Shown in pieces: positions 52,763 through 63,959 of a DNA stretch of 64,000 bases (positions within the stretch are counted from its first letter, which is position 1; every line of letters begins with the position of its first letter). The notes under the pieces are model-generated. The model saw only the letters and a list, made by a program, of their open reading frames with translations, was not told the DNA's origin and did not search any database. A program made the position numbers and the translations under genes. This DNA is from Craspedostauros australis (Eukaryota > Bacillariophyta > Bacillariophyceae > Mastogloiales > Achnanthaceae), in contig JAMXDE010000007.1 of NCBI GenBank assembly GCA_026770025.1, forward strand, positions 620,001 to 684,000. Direction: 5' to 3'.

Positions 52763-53194
52763 ATGGGGGCATCCGCGAGCAGTCCCTCCGCCACGATAGG
52801 CGATGCGGCCAACAAGCAGCAAGAGCAAGAACAAACTGAGACAAATGACGAACAGTCGACAATGACGACGACCTCAACGTCGACGTCAACATCGACATCA
52901 AGGGGACGGAAGCAAGCCAATCCAAAGGGATTGACGGGCGTCCGGTTGGTGGAGTACAGGTGCCGCAAATCCAGGAAGGCTTGGAACGGTTGCGTTTCTG
53001 AAATTTACAACGGTAAATTCCTGTCAGGTGAATCGATGGAACCCGAGGGCGACTGCGACGATTTGTTCGAACGGTACCGAACCTGCTACATGCGCGGAAT
53101 GCTGAAGCAGCGTCAGAAGCAAGGCCTGCCGCCACCCAAGGAAGGGACGATGTTGCATGAATTTATGGAAGAAGAGGAGCAGGATGACGAATGA
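52763..53194 (+). CDS. TRIAP1/Mdm35-like twin CX9C protein
   Basis: A 143-residue protein with two CX9C motifs: C-RKSRKAWNG-C and C-DDLFERYRT-C. Between them lies GKFLSGE, as in TRIAP1/Mdm35. These small proteins fold by disulfide relay in the mitochondrial intermembrane space. There Mdm35 chaperones Ups/PRELI lipid-transfer proteins that carry phosphatidic acid for cardiolipin synthesis. The N-terminal 60 residues are a Ser/Thr/Gln low-complexity extension not typical of the family. It begins MGASAS, a possible N-myristoylation context. The C-terminus is acidic. Other CHCH proteins are possible, but spacing and the DLFERY motif favour TRIAP1/Mdm35. Confidence 0.78.
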   Translation: MGASASSPSATIGDAANKQQEQEQTETNDEQSTMTTTSTSTSTSTSRGRKQANPKGLTGVRLVEYRCRKSRKAWNGCVSEIYNGKFLSGESMEPEGDCDDLFERYRTCYMRGMLKQRQKQGLPPPKEGTMLHEFMEEEEQDDE

Positions 53195-54561
53195 TACAGA
53201 GTCGCCAAACTACGAGCAGTGCCTAGCTCGTATGGAGCGCTGCCGCCGTTATGGTGTTGTGGTAGCAACTCTGCGGGAAAGAACTTTGTCGGAGTGCATG
53301 CTCAGGACGCAGAACATGGTATTATAGTAGAGTACTAAATCATTCTTTTTCAACGTTGAACGAGTTGGATGGCAATCTCTCTCTCTCTCTCTCTGCAAGA
53401 GGCACCCTCTCGTTCATCTCTCGTTCCGTGTTAGTATCTAGTTTTGAGGAACTAAGTTGATTCAGTTGTCTTCTGCGAGTTGAGGATAATTACATTAAAA
53501 TTATATATTTTGATTCAATCACGACGAGCGGTGTTTGGTTTTGAAAACAAGAGTTGCGGACAAATAAAAGGGGGAGAGTGTGGGCGCCAGAAAACGGTCT
53601 TGCGCGGTGCATTGTTTTGAAAATGTTGGATTTGGCTAAGTGAAGGGGCAAAAAGGAACGGGGGCAATGTTGTGTGTGCAAGACACACGAACAAGCCGCG
53701 CACGAGCAAACCAGACCCAAACCAGCACAACAGACAAACCACCAAAGACGAGGCGACAGATTTCTTGTCTCTGTGCGTGTGTCGATGTTCGCTGTGGCTA
53801 TCGTCTGTCACGCACTCGTGAGAGCCACGAACATGCGATGCCGCGAGCTTTGGCGGATGTCGTTGGTGTGGAATTCGTGTGCTTTGCGTGATCTGTGTGC
53901 GGATACCCTTCCCCTGCAGGCGTGAGCTTCTCCATTGCTCCCTCCTGTTTGTGTTGGTCCGTTTGTTTGTCTGTTTGTCTCTTTGTTCCTGTGTGCGGAG
54001 CCAACCGTCGCCATCAAAACGTCAAAGCAGCAGAGCATCATCATTGCCACCGTCTTCTGTGTCGTCGTCGCCTTCACTCTGCTCCGCTCTACCCCACTCT
54101 GCTCTGCTGTCCTCGTACACGCTGTCACACCCTCGCGACTCGCACGCTGCGCCTGTATTATTGACGTGGGCTGCACTGGAAGCAATCGCCACGAGCAGGC
54201 GACAGAGACGATAAGAGACAGAAGAACACCCAAGAGGAGACGTGCGGTAGTTGATCAGTCATCGAACACGAGCGACGTGACTGCATCCAAAGTCAGCACC
54301 AAAGTCAGAACGAGACGCACTCGCACCTTCCTCTGAGGACGAAGACCTTCGCTCGGCTCGAACTTCGTGTCGACGCACTCATCCGTCGTATTGAGTCGTA
54401 TTGAGTTGCATTCAATTGCATTCAATTCCATTCAGTTGCATTGTCATTGCAATCAACAGCTGAGCGAGCGGCATTCTGTTCTGGCGGTCAATCACCCTCC
54501 CATTCCTACGGCACCCCACTCAGATTGACCAGAGCGCCGGCGGAACGAACGGCAAGCGGCC
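53195..54561. other. Spacer, 1.4 kb, no gene seen
   Basis: A (CT)n run lies at 53379-53396 with an AGAGG complement following, and TAGTAGAGTACTA lies near 53327. Degenerate ATTCAATTGC units (54385-54445) occur in the probable leader of the NB-ARC gene. Several open frames (for example 53640-54336) are Cys/Ser-rich without domains. Confidence 0.55.
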
Positions 54562-57500
54562 ATGTCGGAATCGAAGCCGGAAAAGTCCAAGCGCGGGAGC
54601 TCCATCCGCCGGCTCATGAATGGCTTCGGAAAGAGCAGCTCCAAGAAGGAGGATCGCAGCGAATCGTCGGAGCAGGCGAGCATCCTGTCTGGGACGACGC
54701 CCAGCGATGCCGTCACGGCAGACGACGCCTCGCAGGTCTCCAGGGACAGCCGCAGCGACCGCAGCGATGCGGAGCGCCGTCGGTCCAGGAGCGAGGCCGG
54801 GGCCCAGCGCAGCGGCGGCAGCAGCACCGCAAGCACGAGCACCTCGGCCAGCACCACCAGCGAGAGGCAGTCCAAAAAGAAGAAAAAGGGCGGCTTTGCT
54901 CGCCGCCTGCGATCGTTGTCCCGCTCCAGATCGAGGTCTGCCAGTCGCCGACAGAGGGATTCAGGCGACGACGACGATCAGCCGGACATCATCATCACCG
55001 TCAGATCCTGCCGCAGCGATGACTACTACAATCAGAAGGCACCCGGCTCCACATCCAAGCTGCCGCGAAAGGCGCCGCAGAATCTCAAGCGGTTCCACGA
55101 GCTGGCTGTCGGACTCAAGGATGCCTACGCTGCGGTCGGGAAGACTCCCACTCAACCCAAGAAAGAAGGCGAGGAGGGTGCTGAGAACCTCAGCCAGTCG
55201 GAGTTCAATGCCAGAATGGTCCTGTGGGAGTTCATTGGCAACATTGATTTCGTAAGTTGTATGCAACCGTCCATCATTCATCCATCATGCACCACTCATC
55301 ATGTATCATCCATTCATCATGCATCATCCATTCATCATGCATCATCCATTCATCATCTTGGAACACGCGCACCACACCACAAGCCATTGCACTTCATCGC
55401 ATTGCACCACGCTGCATTGGATCACATGAACGAAGATTTCATACTGCTCTGTGCCATGTGATAAATGTTGGTGTTGCATCACATTATCCTTGTACGCCCG
55501 CCGATGACATAGCATCATCTATCGCAGCGATCAGCGTTATTCTCCCGTCTCACACATTTGATCCATCACATCATTGCCTTAAAAATACTTGCTCTGCTCT
55601 ACTCTGCTCTCCATGCACTCCTCTCGCAAATGCCACCCGCACATGCACAGCTTCTGGCTCTGGTCGACGAGGTGGCTGTGGACAACGCCACCCGAGGTGT
55701 GCTCAAGGATGACACCACTTTCAAGGGACTGCGCGACGTCATCAAAAAATGCAACAAGGTGCTGGAGGACATGCTTGTCATCCGTGAGCGTCGCTACCAG
55801 CTCAACTTCCGTCTACCGTCCCCCAACAACGCCAAGAACATCGAGCGCATCAAATCATGGAACGACAAAGTAGAGAAGGCGGTCGGTGCCGTCACGGAAG
55901 GTGGCTTCGACGGGGGCGAAAGCAGCGACTCCGCGATGGACTCGGACAGCGACGCATCCAGCGTCTCCACTGCGGACACATCAGGTAGGGGAAGCGTATT
56001 CAGCCGTGGTCGTCAGCTCCTGCCAGCCGCGGGCAGGGTGCGCGCCAGAAGAGCAACGCCCACACCGACCCTACGAAACCGCCGTTCCTCCAAGGAGGAA
56101 GACACGACCAAATCGGCGGGAGGAGCCGCGGAGGATGGATTCTCCACGCAGACCAACCCGACCGGAGCAGGCAGCCTGGCAGTGCAAAAGACGCAGGTGG
56201 AACCGCAAGGTGCCATACCCAACGGCCTCGTCACAGCCTCAGCCAGTAAACCGAGCCAACCCGTGCAGCAACAGCAGGCGCAAGCCATCAAGCCAAAGGA
56301 CGAGCTCGTGGACGTCATCCGCGGACTCAGATTAGAGAAGATGAAGAACAGGGAAGCCAACCAGGAAAACGATCTCAAGGAGCTCAAGCCGGACTGGAGA
56401 CCGAAGGCGGACATCCCATCCGCCGTTCCGAAGCTGCCGATAGAGTATATCCACCGGCATCGCCTGATGAAGCAGGTGGTGAGCTGTCTGATGGATGAGT
56501 CCATGCGCGAGGCTGACGACGGAACACCGAACAACTCCATCGTTACATCGATCACATCCAGGCACGGCGACAAGGCAGGCAACGGCAAGACAATCCTCGC
56601 TGTTGCCGCGATCCAGACGGTGGAGATCCGCGAGAGGTTTTGCGATGGCATCGGCTGGATCAAGCTGGGGCGTGGCCCGCTGACGGAGAGGGATGTTCGC
56701 AGACTCTACGAGGAGCTTTACAGGCAGCTCATCTTGAAGGATGCCGATCTGGACGACATCCTCGAGGAGGCCAACGAGCTGTCGCAAGAAAATGGTGACG
56801 GCAACGCTGGAGGCGCAGGCAACTCGGCCATTCCATCAAACACCTCGCACTCCAACGGCGACACCCAAGCGCAGAACGGGTCGAAGTCAGACGCCCGCAA
56901 ACAACGCATCGCGCAGCTGGCGGCAAGCCGGCGACGATTCCAAGGCGGGGACATCGAAGCCATCAAGGAGGATCTGGGTCGGCTCATCATCAGGAAAAAG
57001 GTGCTCATCTGTCTCGACGATGTCTGCAGAGTGGAGGATGCCAAATGGTTCATCTTTGACAACAAGATACTGAACGGATTGCGACCACAACGCAGCAAGA
57101 AGGGCGACGACCCCCACCCTCTTCGAATCCTCATCACGACCAGAACGCCAAACCTTCTCGGTCCAGGCCTCGTGCAGGAAGTGTTCGTTCGCATCCTCTC
57201 GGAGCACGAAGCGGTCAAGCTGCTTCTGTCCACGTCTGGACGACGTCCATACGGTGGCAAGAACTCGGCCGTTTTCAACCAAGCCAAGTTAATCGTCAAG
57301 GGCTGCGGCAATTCGCCCCTTGCCGTGCGAATCTCAGGCAGCATGCTGAGGCAAAGCAACCGAAGTTGGAACATCTCGTCGCCCGCCTGGTCATCGCTCA
57401 TCCACCAGTGCCGCCTCAATCTCGAGGAGGCGTCTCAGCTGCGGAGTTTTGTGAACGCTGTCAATCGCGTGGTCGACCTCAGCTTCTTCACCATCAGCGA

Positions 57501-59631
57501 AGTGCGCACCCGCGTGGCCCTCCGACGGTGCTTCGTGTCGTTCGCCATGGCCTTCCGCAACAATGACTGGATGCTAGCAGGCAAGGGAATACCGCAGTCG
57601 GTCGTCCTGCGCGTCTTTCGCACCATCATCGCATCGGACGAAGGCCTCAAGGACACGTCCGGGAGCCAGATTTTGTCGTTGCTGGAAAAGCTGAATCTGA
57701 TCGAACGCGCCAGACATGGGTGTTCATCGCGCGGGACGCTGCGGTTGCCGCACAGCCCATCCGCTGCTGGTGACCAGCGGGACAAATCGGAACGATCCGA
57801 CTCGGACTGGGACGATGACATCGAGCCACGTCGCTACTCTGGCATCCAGCAATTCTTCGTCATGCACGACTCCCTGAAGGCGGTGGCTGAAGAGATGGGG
57901 CAACGCAGCACGCCAACGCTGTCGCCTGATGCCGATAACTTCACCTCGTACCTGTCCAAAATCGAAGAAGAGAATGAGTTCAGCAAGGAATCCAGCTCTC
58001 TTTGGGGTGCACCACTGCGTTTCCTCACGCAGCAATTCACAGCGCCACTCCCACGGGGTGGCATGCAGCACGACGCAGCGCACAAGCTCGTCGTGTCGTC
58101 GCTCCTCAACATGGGAGACGACGTGGAGCAGACTGGATCCGTGGCAGAAGCGCTCAAGAACGGCCAGCTCGATGTGTTGGCCTTACCAGGTGGCGGTCGA
58201 ATGGAGGAGTATCTCACCGCCTTCCTCCCATCGCATCTCATGCAATGCCAGGCGTTCACCGTCGCAGGCGAGGTCCTCGCAGATGCACACTTCATCGGAC
58301 GGCGAGTGCAGGCCCTCGGCGTTGTGGAGGCCAGCGGTCGCCACGTTGCGGATTTGCAAGAGCTGCGACGCCTTGGTAGCAACATCACCATTCCCATCAC
58401 CATCGACCACAAGGATTCGGCAGCAGCTGCATCGTCGAAGAACGGATCGAATGGTGTGGACAGATCGTCGACGCACATGACAACGAAATTCGACGTCAAC
58501 GGAGTCGTTCGCGATGGATCGAGGCTCTTGATCGACGAGGTCTACAGAGTTGCCAACATGAAGGGAGAGGGCAACTCGTCCGATTCTCTCGGAATGGCAA
58601 TGTGCTTGGCCGCGGTGGGCGATGGTCTGCTGAAGGCCCGACAGCCGAAGGATGCCATGCTGCGACTGGAGGAGGCCGTTGGAATTTACAAGGGCGTCCT
58701 TGGTTCTTACCACACCAACGTCGCCGATGCCTTGCATTCTGTCGCCAAGGCGTTGGTCAAGCTGGGCGAAACGCGCGTGGCACTGTTGAAGTTTGCCGAA
58801 GCGGCTCGTATTTACGAAGCATGCAACGCAACCTTGCACTTCAACTCCATCGCCAACGCGCAAAGCCTCGCGTCGTTGCTGGTGGATCTCGGTGACATGC
58901 AGAAGGCCCAATCCATGTTCGAAGAAGTTATCTCCATGAGACGCACAGTCAACGGCAGCCACTGCGTCCCTGTTGCCAAGACTATCAACTCGTACGCCAT
59001 CCTCCTCGCCAAGCACGGGAAGATGAACGAGGCGCTGGAGCATTACGAGGCTGCGAAGGCGACGTACGGCGCCGTGCCCGCCCAGCTCATCCGCGATCCG
59101 GAATTCGAAATCAAGTGCAAATACGACGTGACCTTGATCAATCTCAACATCGCTTCCATCCGGTCGAAGAAGGGAGATCTGAATGCTGCCATCGAATGTT
59201 ACGAGGACGGCGTCCGTGGACTGCGCGAGTACGAGAGCGCGCTGGCCGATCTGCACAAGGGTGCATCGAAACCAGTGGACGGCAAGAACACCGCGCACAA
59301 GCACTTGATCGCGGCCTTGGGCAGAATCGGATCGCTCAAGCTGAAGATCGGCGACAACGAAGGCGCCCTCGTGGCGTACATGACCTTGCTCCGCGAAGTG
59401 AAGGACGACAGCCCGGCTGCCTCGCACACCGAAAAGGCCAAGGCCCACATCAAATGTGCGACCATCTTCCGCCAGCAGAACGCAGAAAACAGCCACGATC
59501 AATCCATCGCGCATCTGCGCGAGGCGCTGGACATGTACACCGCGATTTTCGGGCCGGAGCACAAGGACACTTTGGCCATTGCTTCGTCACTGCGCCAGTG
59601 GCTGTCCGAAGACCAGAACCTCCAGCGCTAG
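54562..59631 (+). CDS. NB-ARC (STAND) ATPase with C-terminal TPR repeats
   Basis: Two exons, 54562-55251 and 55651-59631, give 1556 residues. The first 160 residues are a disordered Ser/Arg-rich basic region. A helical segment spans the intron and runs to about residue 320, then a low-complexity linker follows. The NB-ARC core shows a P-loop GDKAGNGKT (536-544), Walker B VLICLDD (681-687), an ILITTRT sensor and an NSPLAVRISG GLPL-like segment. A winged-helix-type region with a MHD-like IQQFFVMHDSL segment is next. Residues about 1210-1550 carry kinesin-light-chain-type TPRs (ADALHSVAKALVKLGE; SLASLLVDLGDMQKAQ). STAND proteins are ligand-gated switches that oligomerise on activation. The ligand and output here are unknown; no TIR, CARD or protease effector is recognised. 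Confidence 0.88.
55252..55650 (+). other. Intron of the NB-ARC-TPR gene
   Basis: GTAAGT donor, ATGCACAG acceptor, 399 bp, phase 0. It contains an 18-bp tandem repeat. Confidence 0.85.
55300..55353 (+). repeat. 18-bp tandem repeat in intron
   Basis: Three copies of a unit reading CATCCATTCATCATGCAT (first copy with a variant) lie within the NB-ARC gene intron. Confidence 0.85.
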
Positions 59632-60152
59632 CGCGCTGGGGCAACGCGTGTTTGCACGCATGTCATAGCGCATGATCACACATGTACGAAGTACAGAAAA
59701 AGAATTGAACTAAAAACCATGAGTACGAATGAATAATACTATTCCACGGGTGCTCGTGCGAATGGCAAAGCTGGCTTCACTTGTAGGAGAGCGATGACCA
59801 CGTCAGGCTGTGGGTACAAGCTATGAGAATGGGCGCTCCTGTGGCGGTGGTTTTCGTGTGGTGCATCGTGGTAGAATACTCGATCTGCATGGTATCAGTA
59901 TTAGTATTTGTGGAGTATTAGCACTCTGCGTGCGTTTCCATCAGTATCTGTGTTTGCCTGAGCACTTGCAGTTGTAGCTGTAGTCGTACGGTACGTACTA
60001 GTGCCTGTAGCTGCAAGATGTGAGGTTGACAGCATTGCAAGATGCTTGTATCGTTTGTATCCACTCTGCGTATGACCACAACAGTGCTCACCATACTAGT
60101 CGGTGTGTACTTGGAGAGTATCGTCCGTAGGCGTACTCGAATCATACATCCA
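59632..60152. other. Convergent spacer
   Basis: Between NB-ARC and deaminase 3' ends. It is rich in GTATTAGTATTTG and TACGGTACGTACTAG-type short palindromes. No gene is seen. Confidence 0.55.
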
Positions 60153-61427
60153 TCACAGCGTGTTTGTCCAAGCTGGTGCATTCGGCGCCAGGTCCTTGGC
60201 CACGATCCACTTCAATCGCCAAATACTTGTCTGCCCTTGCTCGCAACTATCGTGGGTCGTCACGAGCACCTTGCAACCCTCCAACCCGTGCTCCGTGAGG
60301 AATGCCCTCGCGGGTGCGAAGGGCGCATGAACGACACCGTACTGGTCGGCTTGAGCCACGGCAACCGCAGGGTTACCATTTTGCATGTTTGCCAAGACAT
60401 TCGTCGCCATCTGACTCACCGCATCCAGCGTGCAGCCGTACTCGAGGCCGCTGGTCTGGAATGAGGTTTGGATAGTGCCATCCTCGAACTGCACCGCGCA
60501 ACCGAATTGGATTGGATGGTTGTCAAGGGCGTTGGTGGTTCTGAGGCTGGAAACTGCTGCCTCCTGGGCGGACTGCCTTAACGACGCATATCCATACAGC
60601 TCCTGCTGTTGCTGTTGCTGTTGAGTCTGCGTGTGGTGTTGTGCATCATCAACTGCTTTCACACTATCATATTGGATCTCGCCAGATTTGAATTGCTCTC
60701 CTAAAAGCCTCGACTCGATCGCCGTCAAACGAGTGTACGGCGATGGATACGTGTACAGATCCTTCAAGGTCGTCTTGAGAAGGCGTAGGCTGTGTTTTCG
60801 CGGCTTGGAATCTTCCCCTGATTGGATCGCACCACGGCATTTGCCAATGCACCCCTCCGCGTCAAAAAGATCCGCGTCTCGTTGTTGGCAGGACTGGCAC
60901 TGGTTGCCCGACGACAGTACAGGGACATCCCACGGCACCTGCTTGCCATGGCCCGCCAGGAACTCGCGGCACAGCATGCCCGGTGCGATGGGATCGTATG
61001 AATCGGTACAAATGACGACTTTGGTGATGGTGTGCGACGATGGTGCGAATCGCAGCTGAACCATGGCGGCGCGTTCGGCGCAGATGGCACCGCCCATGTA
61101 GCCTGGCTCATCGTTCGTTCCAACCACGTAGGTCCGTCCATCGGAGGCGGCTCGTGACATCGGGATGAGCGGAGGAAGCAGCGCTTGCTGATCCTTCTTC
61201 GACGTTGCATGTTCCGTATCTTGGCTGTCACCGTCACCGTCACCATCACCGTCACCATCACCACCATCGCTATCGTCGCCACGAACGTCTTTCTGGGTTG
61301 CATCCAGAGCAAAGAAAAGCAACGCCAGCACTCGGAACGAAGATTGCGACGGGGACGATTTCAGAGCCAGGCGGTACCTGTGTGACAGCTCGATGTCGAG
61401 CCTATCTTCTTCACTGAGGCTTTCCAT
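60153..61427 (-). CDS. Cytidine deaminase-like double-domain protein
   Basis: A 424-residue protein of the cytidine deaminase superfamily, which deaminates (deoxy)cytidine in pyrimidine salvage. The N-terminal half carries GGAICAERAAMVQ, the zinc ligand and catalytic Glu. The second zinc motif, normally PCxxC, reads APGMLCRE, so one cysteine is replaced by Gly. A Gly/Asp repeat loop and a Gln run interrupt the fold. The C-terminal half resembles the non-catalytic second domain of dimeric plant-type CDAs (LEYGCTLDAVSQ, HAPFAPARAFLTEHG). Other Cys residues nearby (CQSCQQ) might supply the third ligand. The ATG at 61427 is used because the frame upstream starts with TTG. Activity is uncertain; the family is clear. 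Confidence 0.8.
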   Translation of the reverse strand: MESLSEEDRLDIELSHRYRLALKSSPSQSSFRVLALLFFALDATQKDVRGDDSDGGDGDGDGDGDGDSQDTEHATSKKDQQALLPPLIPMSRAASDGRTYVVGTNDEPGYMGGAICAERAAMVQLRFAPSSHTITKVVICTDSYDPIAPGMLCREFLAGHGKQVPWDVPVLSSGNQCQSCQQRDADLFDAEGCIGKCRGAIQSGEDSKPRKHSLRLLKTTLKDLYTYPSPYTRLTAIESRLLGEQFKSGEIQYDSVKAVDDAQHHTQTQQQQQQQELYGYASLRQSAQEAAVSSLRTTNALDNHPIQFGCAVQFEDGTIQTSFQTSGLEYGCTLDAVSQMATNVLANMQNGNPAVAVAQADQYGVVHAPFAPARAFLTEHGLEGCKVLVTTHDSCEQGQTSIWRLKWIVAKDLAPNAPAWTNTL

Positions 61428-62681
61428 CTTCAATCCAACGTCCTTGCTCCTTGCGCATTCATCCCCTGGTTATCTGGTTGTCTGTTCCTTCAATCTTATA
61501 GAATACGTGGTTGTGGACTGATGGTTGTCTGTTCCTGTCGCTACCCCAGTTCCTGTTGCGATTTGTATGCCATTTTTTATTCGAAGAGGCTACCAGTTTT
61601 CACACAAAACACGACTGCGAAGCGCGATGGAGCTGCGGAATTCATCACACAACCCAAACGAACAAGTGATTGGGATTTATGGTAATTCGAATCAGCTGTA
61701 CATTACACAAACAATTGAGATAAATACTTTAATTACCGTAACTTTATGCATCGAATGGAGGTTGGAGTCGAACGGCAAAATGTCGAAATCAAGAAGAACC
61801 ATGCTCAACGGCATGGCCACCCACGAAGCACAATGTTGGCAGTAACAGTACGACATGACGTCACATTCCTGGCAGCGCACCTTCAACATCTCAAACGACG
61901 TGTTCGAAGCGCACCGAAAGTAGTCGACGAATGCGTCATTTGTTGGAAACGTCAACAAGACGGAACACACTTATGCAAAAACGAAAACCGTGATTAGGAT
62001 GAATCGTCTCATAATAATAAACCGTGGTATTGCACACTACACTAGAATCGTTCACGGTTGTTTGTGACGACGCACCAGAATGATGTGTCTCTCCTGTGCG
62101 CTGGCAGTCCATCTGCGTAAGTTTGTGATCATCGCCCATCAAGCGACTGTGTCATTGCAATATCGCTGGGAATATCCACACGATACAGTATAAAACAAGT
62201 TGTTTCGGCTGGGGAGAAGGCTCTCATTGAACTTGTTGGCTCTCGGAAAACAACCACATTTCCATTCTTCTTCCGCAATTTTCTTCGATACCACCGACCT
62301 CGTGTGATCCAGGTTTTGGAGTTTGGCCGACCTTCATCGTTTTTCTGTGTGATTTTGCGCGCAGTGCACCCCAACCTGATCCATTCCTCTCACCGAATCG
62401 CCGCGTTCTGAGTGGTGGTTCTTCTGCTTTGCAATGCTGTGCATTCCACTCATTTCGGCACACCAGCCATCTGGCACATCATCGCACACAACTTCGTACC
62501 TACGGCGGCGCTCTCAGCAAAAGCACCACAACCAACAAGCAAAAGCAAAAGCACAAGCAAGAACATCGCACGACAAGCCACGCAAGTTCCAAAGACGACA
62601 GCAAACAACAACTTGAAACGTACGTACTACCCAACTCCACTCAAATCTACTCTACTCTACTCTTAGTCAATTCGATGCAAG
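61428..62681. other. Divergent spacer, 1.25 kb
   Basis: Promoter region for the deaminase and cyclin genes. The 5' leader of the cyclin is A/C-rich with a TCTACTCTACTCTACTC repeat (62645-62662). Short frames on both strands lack domains. No gene is seen. Confidence 0.55.
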
Positions 62682-63959
62682 ATGGAAGTCGCAATGCATC
62701 AGGACCGTCAACAACAACAGAACCTCTTCAATCCCCACGACCTGCGAGATGACGCCAACAGGGGAGGCCCACCCGCTCACAAAATCAGCGAAGGGGACGA
62801 TGAAGACAGCAAGGTTGCATCTGTTGAGCTGGCACATGGTCCCCTTTCATTCTCAGCATCAGGATCAACATCAACATCGCGTTCGTCGGCATCAGCAGCG
62901 GTATCGCTAAGTTCAGCATCGGCTCCAGATGGGTGCAACAAACGGCTTTCGTTGGATGCGCTGATCGCCGTCGAGGAGGCCGCTCGTCACGAACCCGATT
63001 TCGTAGCCCTCGCCTCGCTTCCAGCTTGCTCGACTTCTGCCTTCGATTTCAACCGGAGACAATGGCTGTGTGAATGGCTCTACAACTTCGTCGACTTGGC
63101 CAACGAATCCAGAGACATCGTGCACGTTGCCATGGGTGTCTACGACCGATACTACGCCTCCATCCTTCAACAACAACAAGTTCAACAACCACCACCACCT
63201 CAAGACACGCAGCAGCCGCATTCTCGTGAAGGAGAAGCGCGCGTGGCCATCGCGTGCCTGTTCATCGCCATCCGCATCCGCGGCAAGAGCAGCATGGGCC
63301 TGCCAAGGATCTTGGAGCTGTGCCGTTCCGCCCACACAGTGCCACAGATCGTCCACACTGGGAACAAGCTGCTCAAGCTCCTTTCGTGGCAGCACCGCTT
63401 CATCGCCCCGCGCGAGTTCATCGCCCACATTCTTCGACACGTCAAGGGATGCGTCGCATCCGACAAGATCGTCCAGATCTGGGAGAACGCATGCTTCTTC
63501 GCGGAAGTTAGTGTCATGGACAGCACCTTGATCGGCGTCCCGGCATCGCACATCGCCATGGGATGCGTGTTCAACACTATCGCCGATCTGGGGCTCTGCC
63601 ACTACACTGCCAACGAGCACTGCTCCAGGCTCTTGCGCAGCCTCTTCGGGATGTCCACTGAGTCCGCCTACTTCTGCGAGCTCACCTTCAAGATCAAGCG
63701 AGCCTACCTCCTGACATCAGAGTGCAGCCATCTGGTGGTGGGAGACGAGGCTGACCATCATCCGACTATCGCTGCCCCAGGCCCCGCCCCTGTCCCTGCC
63801 TTCGGGGACCACCACTCATCCACGGTGGTCCACGATGTTCACGACGAAGACGACAGCGACGGCGTTGCCAGCGCGAAACGAAGGTTCGACGCGCATGCAG
63901 GCACCGATGTCATCATCGGCAGCAACAGCAGCCGTAACAAGCGTCGACGATCAAGCTAA
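62682..63959 (+). CDS. Diatom-type cyclin
   Basis: A 425-residue protein with an N-terminal cyclin box at about residues 120-230: RRQWLCEWLYNFVDL, then VAMGVYDRYYASI and VAIACLFIAIRI. A second helical domain follows (HIAMGCVFNTIADL). The first helix has RxxWLxxW-type spacing as in A/B/D cyclins. Within the box, the loop QQQQVQQPPPPQDTQQ is an unusual insertion. The pattern matches the expanded diatom-specific cyclins, thought to link nutrient or light status to the cell cycle through CDKs. N- and C-terminal tails are Ser/Asp-rich with a C-terminal basic KRRRSS-like end that may be a nuclear signal. No classical nine-residue destruction box is evident. Confidence 0.85.
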   Translation: MEVAMHQDRQQQQNLFNPHDLRDDANRGGPPAHKISEGDDEDSKVASVELAHGPLSFSASGSTSTSRSSASAAVSLSSASAPDGCNKRLSLDALIAVEEAARHEPDFVALASLPACSTSAFDFNRRQWLCEWLYNFVDLANESRDIVHVAMGVYDRYYASILQQQQVQQPPPPQDTQQPHSREGEARVAIACLFIAIRIRGKSSMGLPRILELCRSAHTVPQIVHTGNKLLKLLSWQHRFIAPREFIAHILRHVKGCVASDKIVQIWENACFFAEVSVMDSTLIGVPASHIAMGCVFNTIADLGLCHYTANEHCSRLLRSLFGMSTESAYFCELTFKIKRAYLLTSECSHLVVGDEADHHPTIAAPGPAPVPAFGDHHSSTVVHDVHDEDDSDGVASAKRRFDAHAGTDVIIGSNSSRNKRRRSS

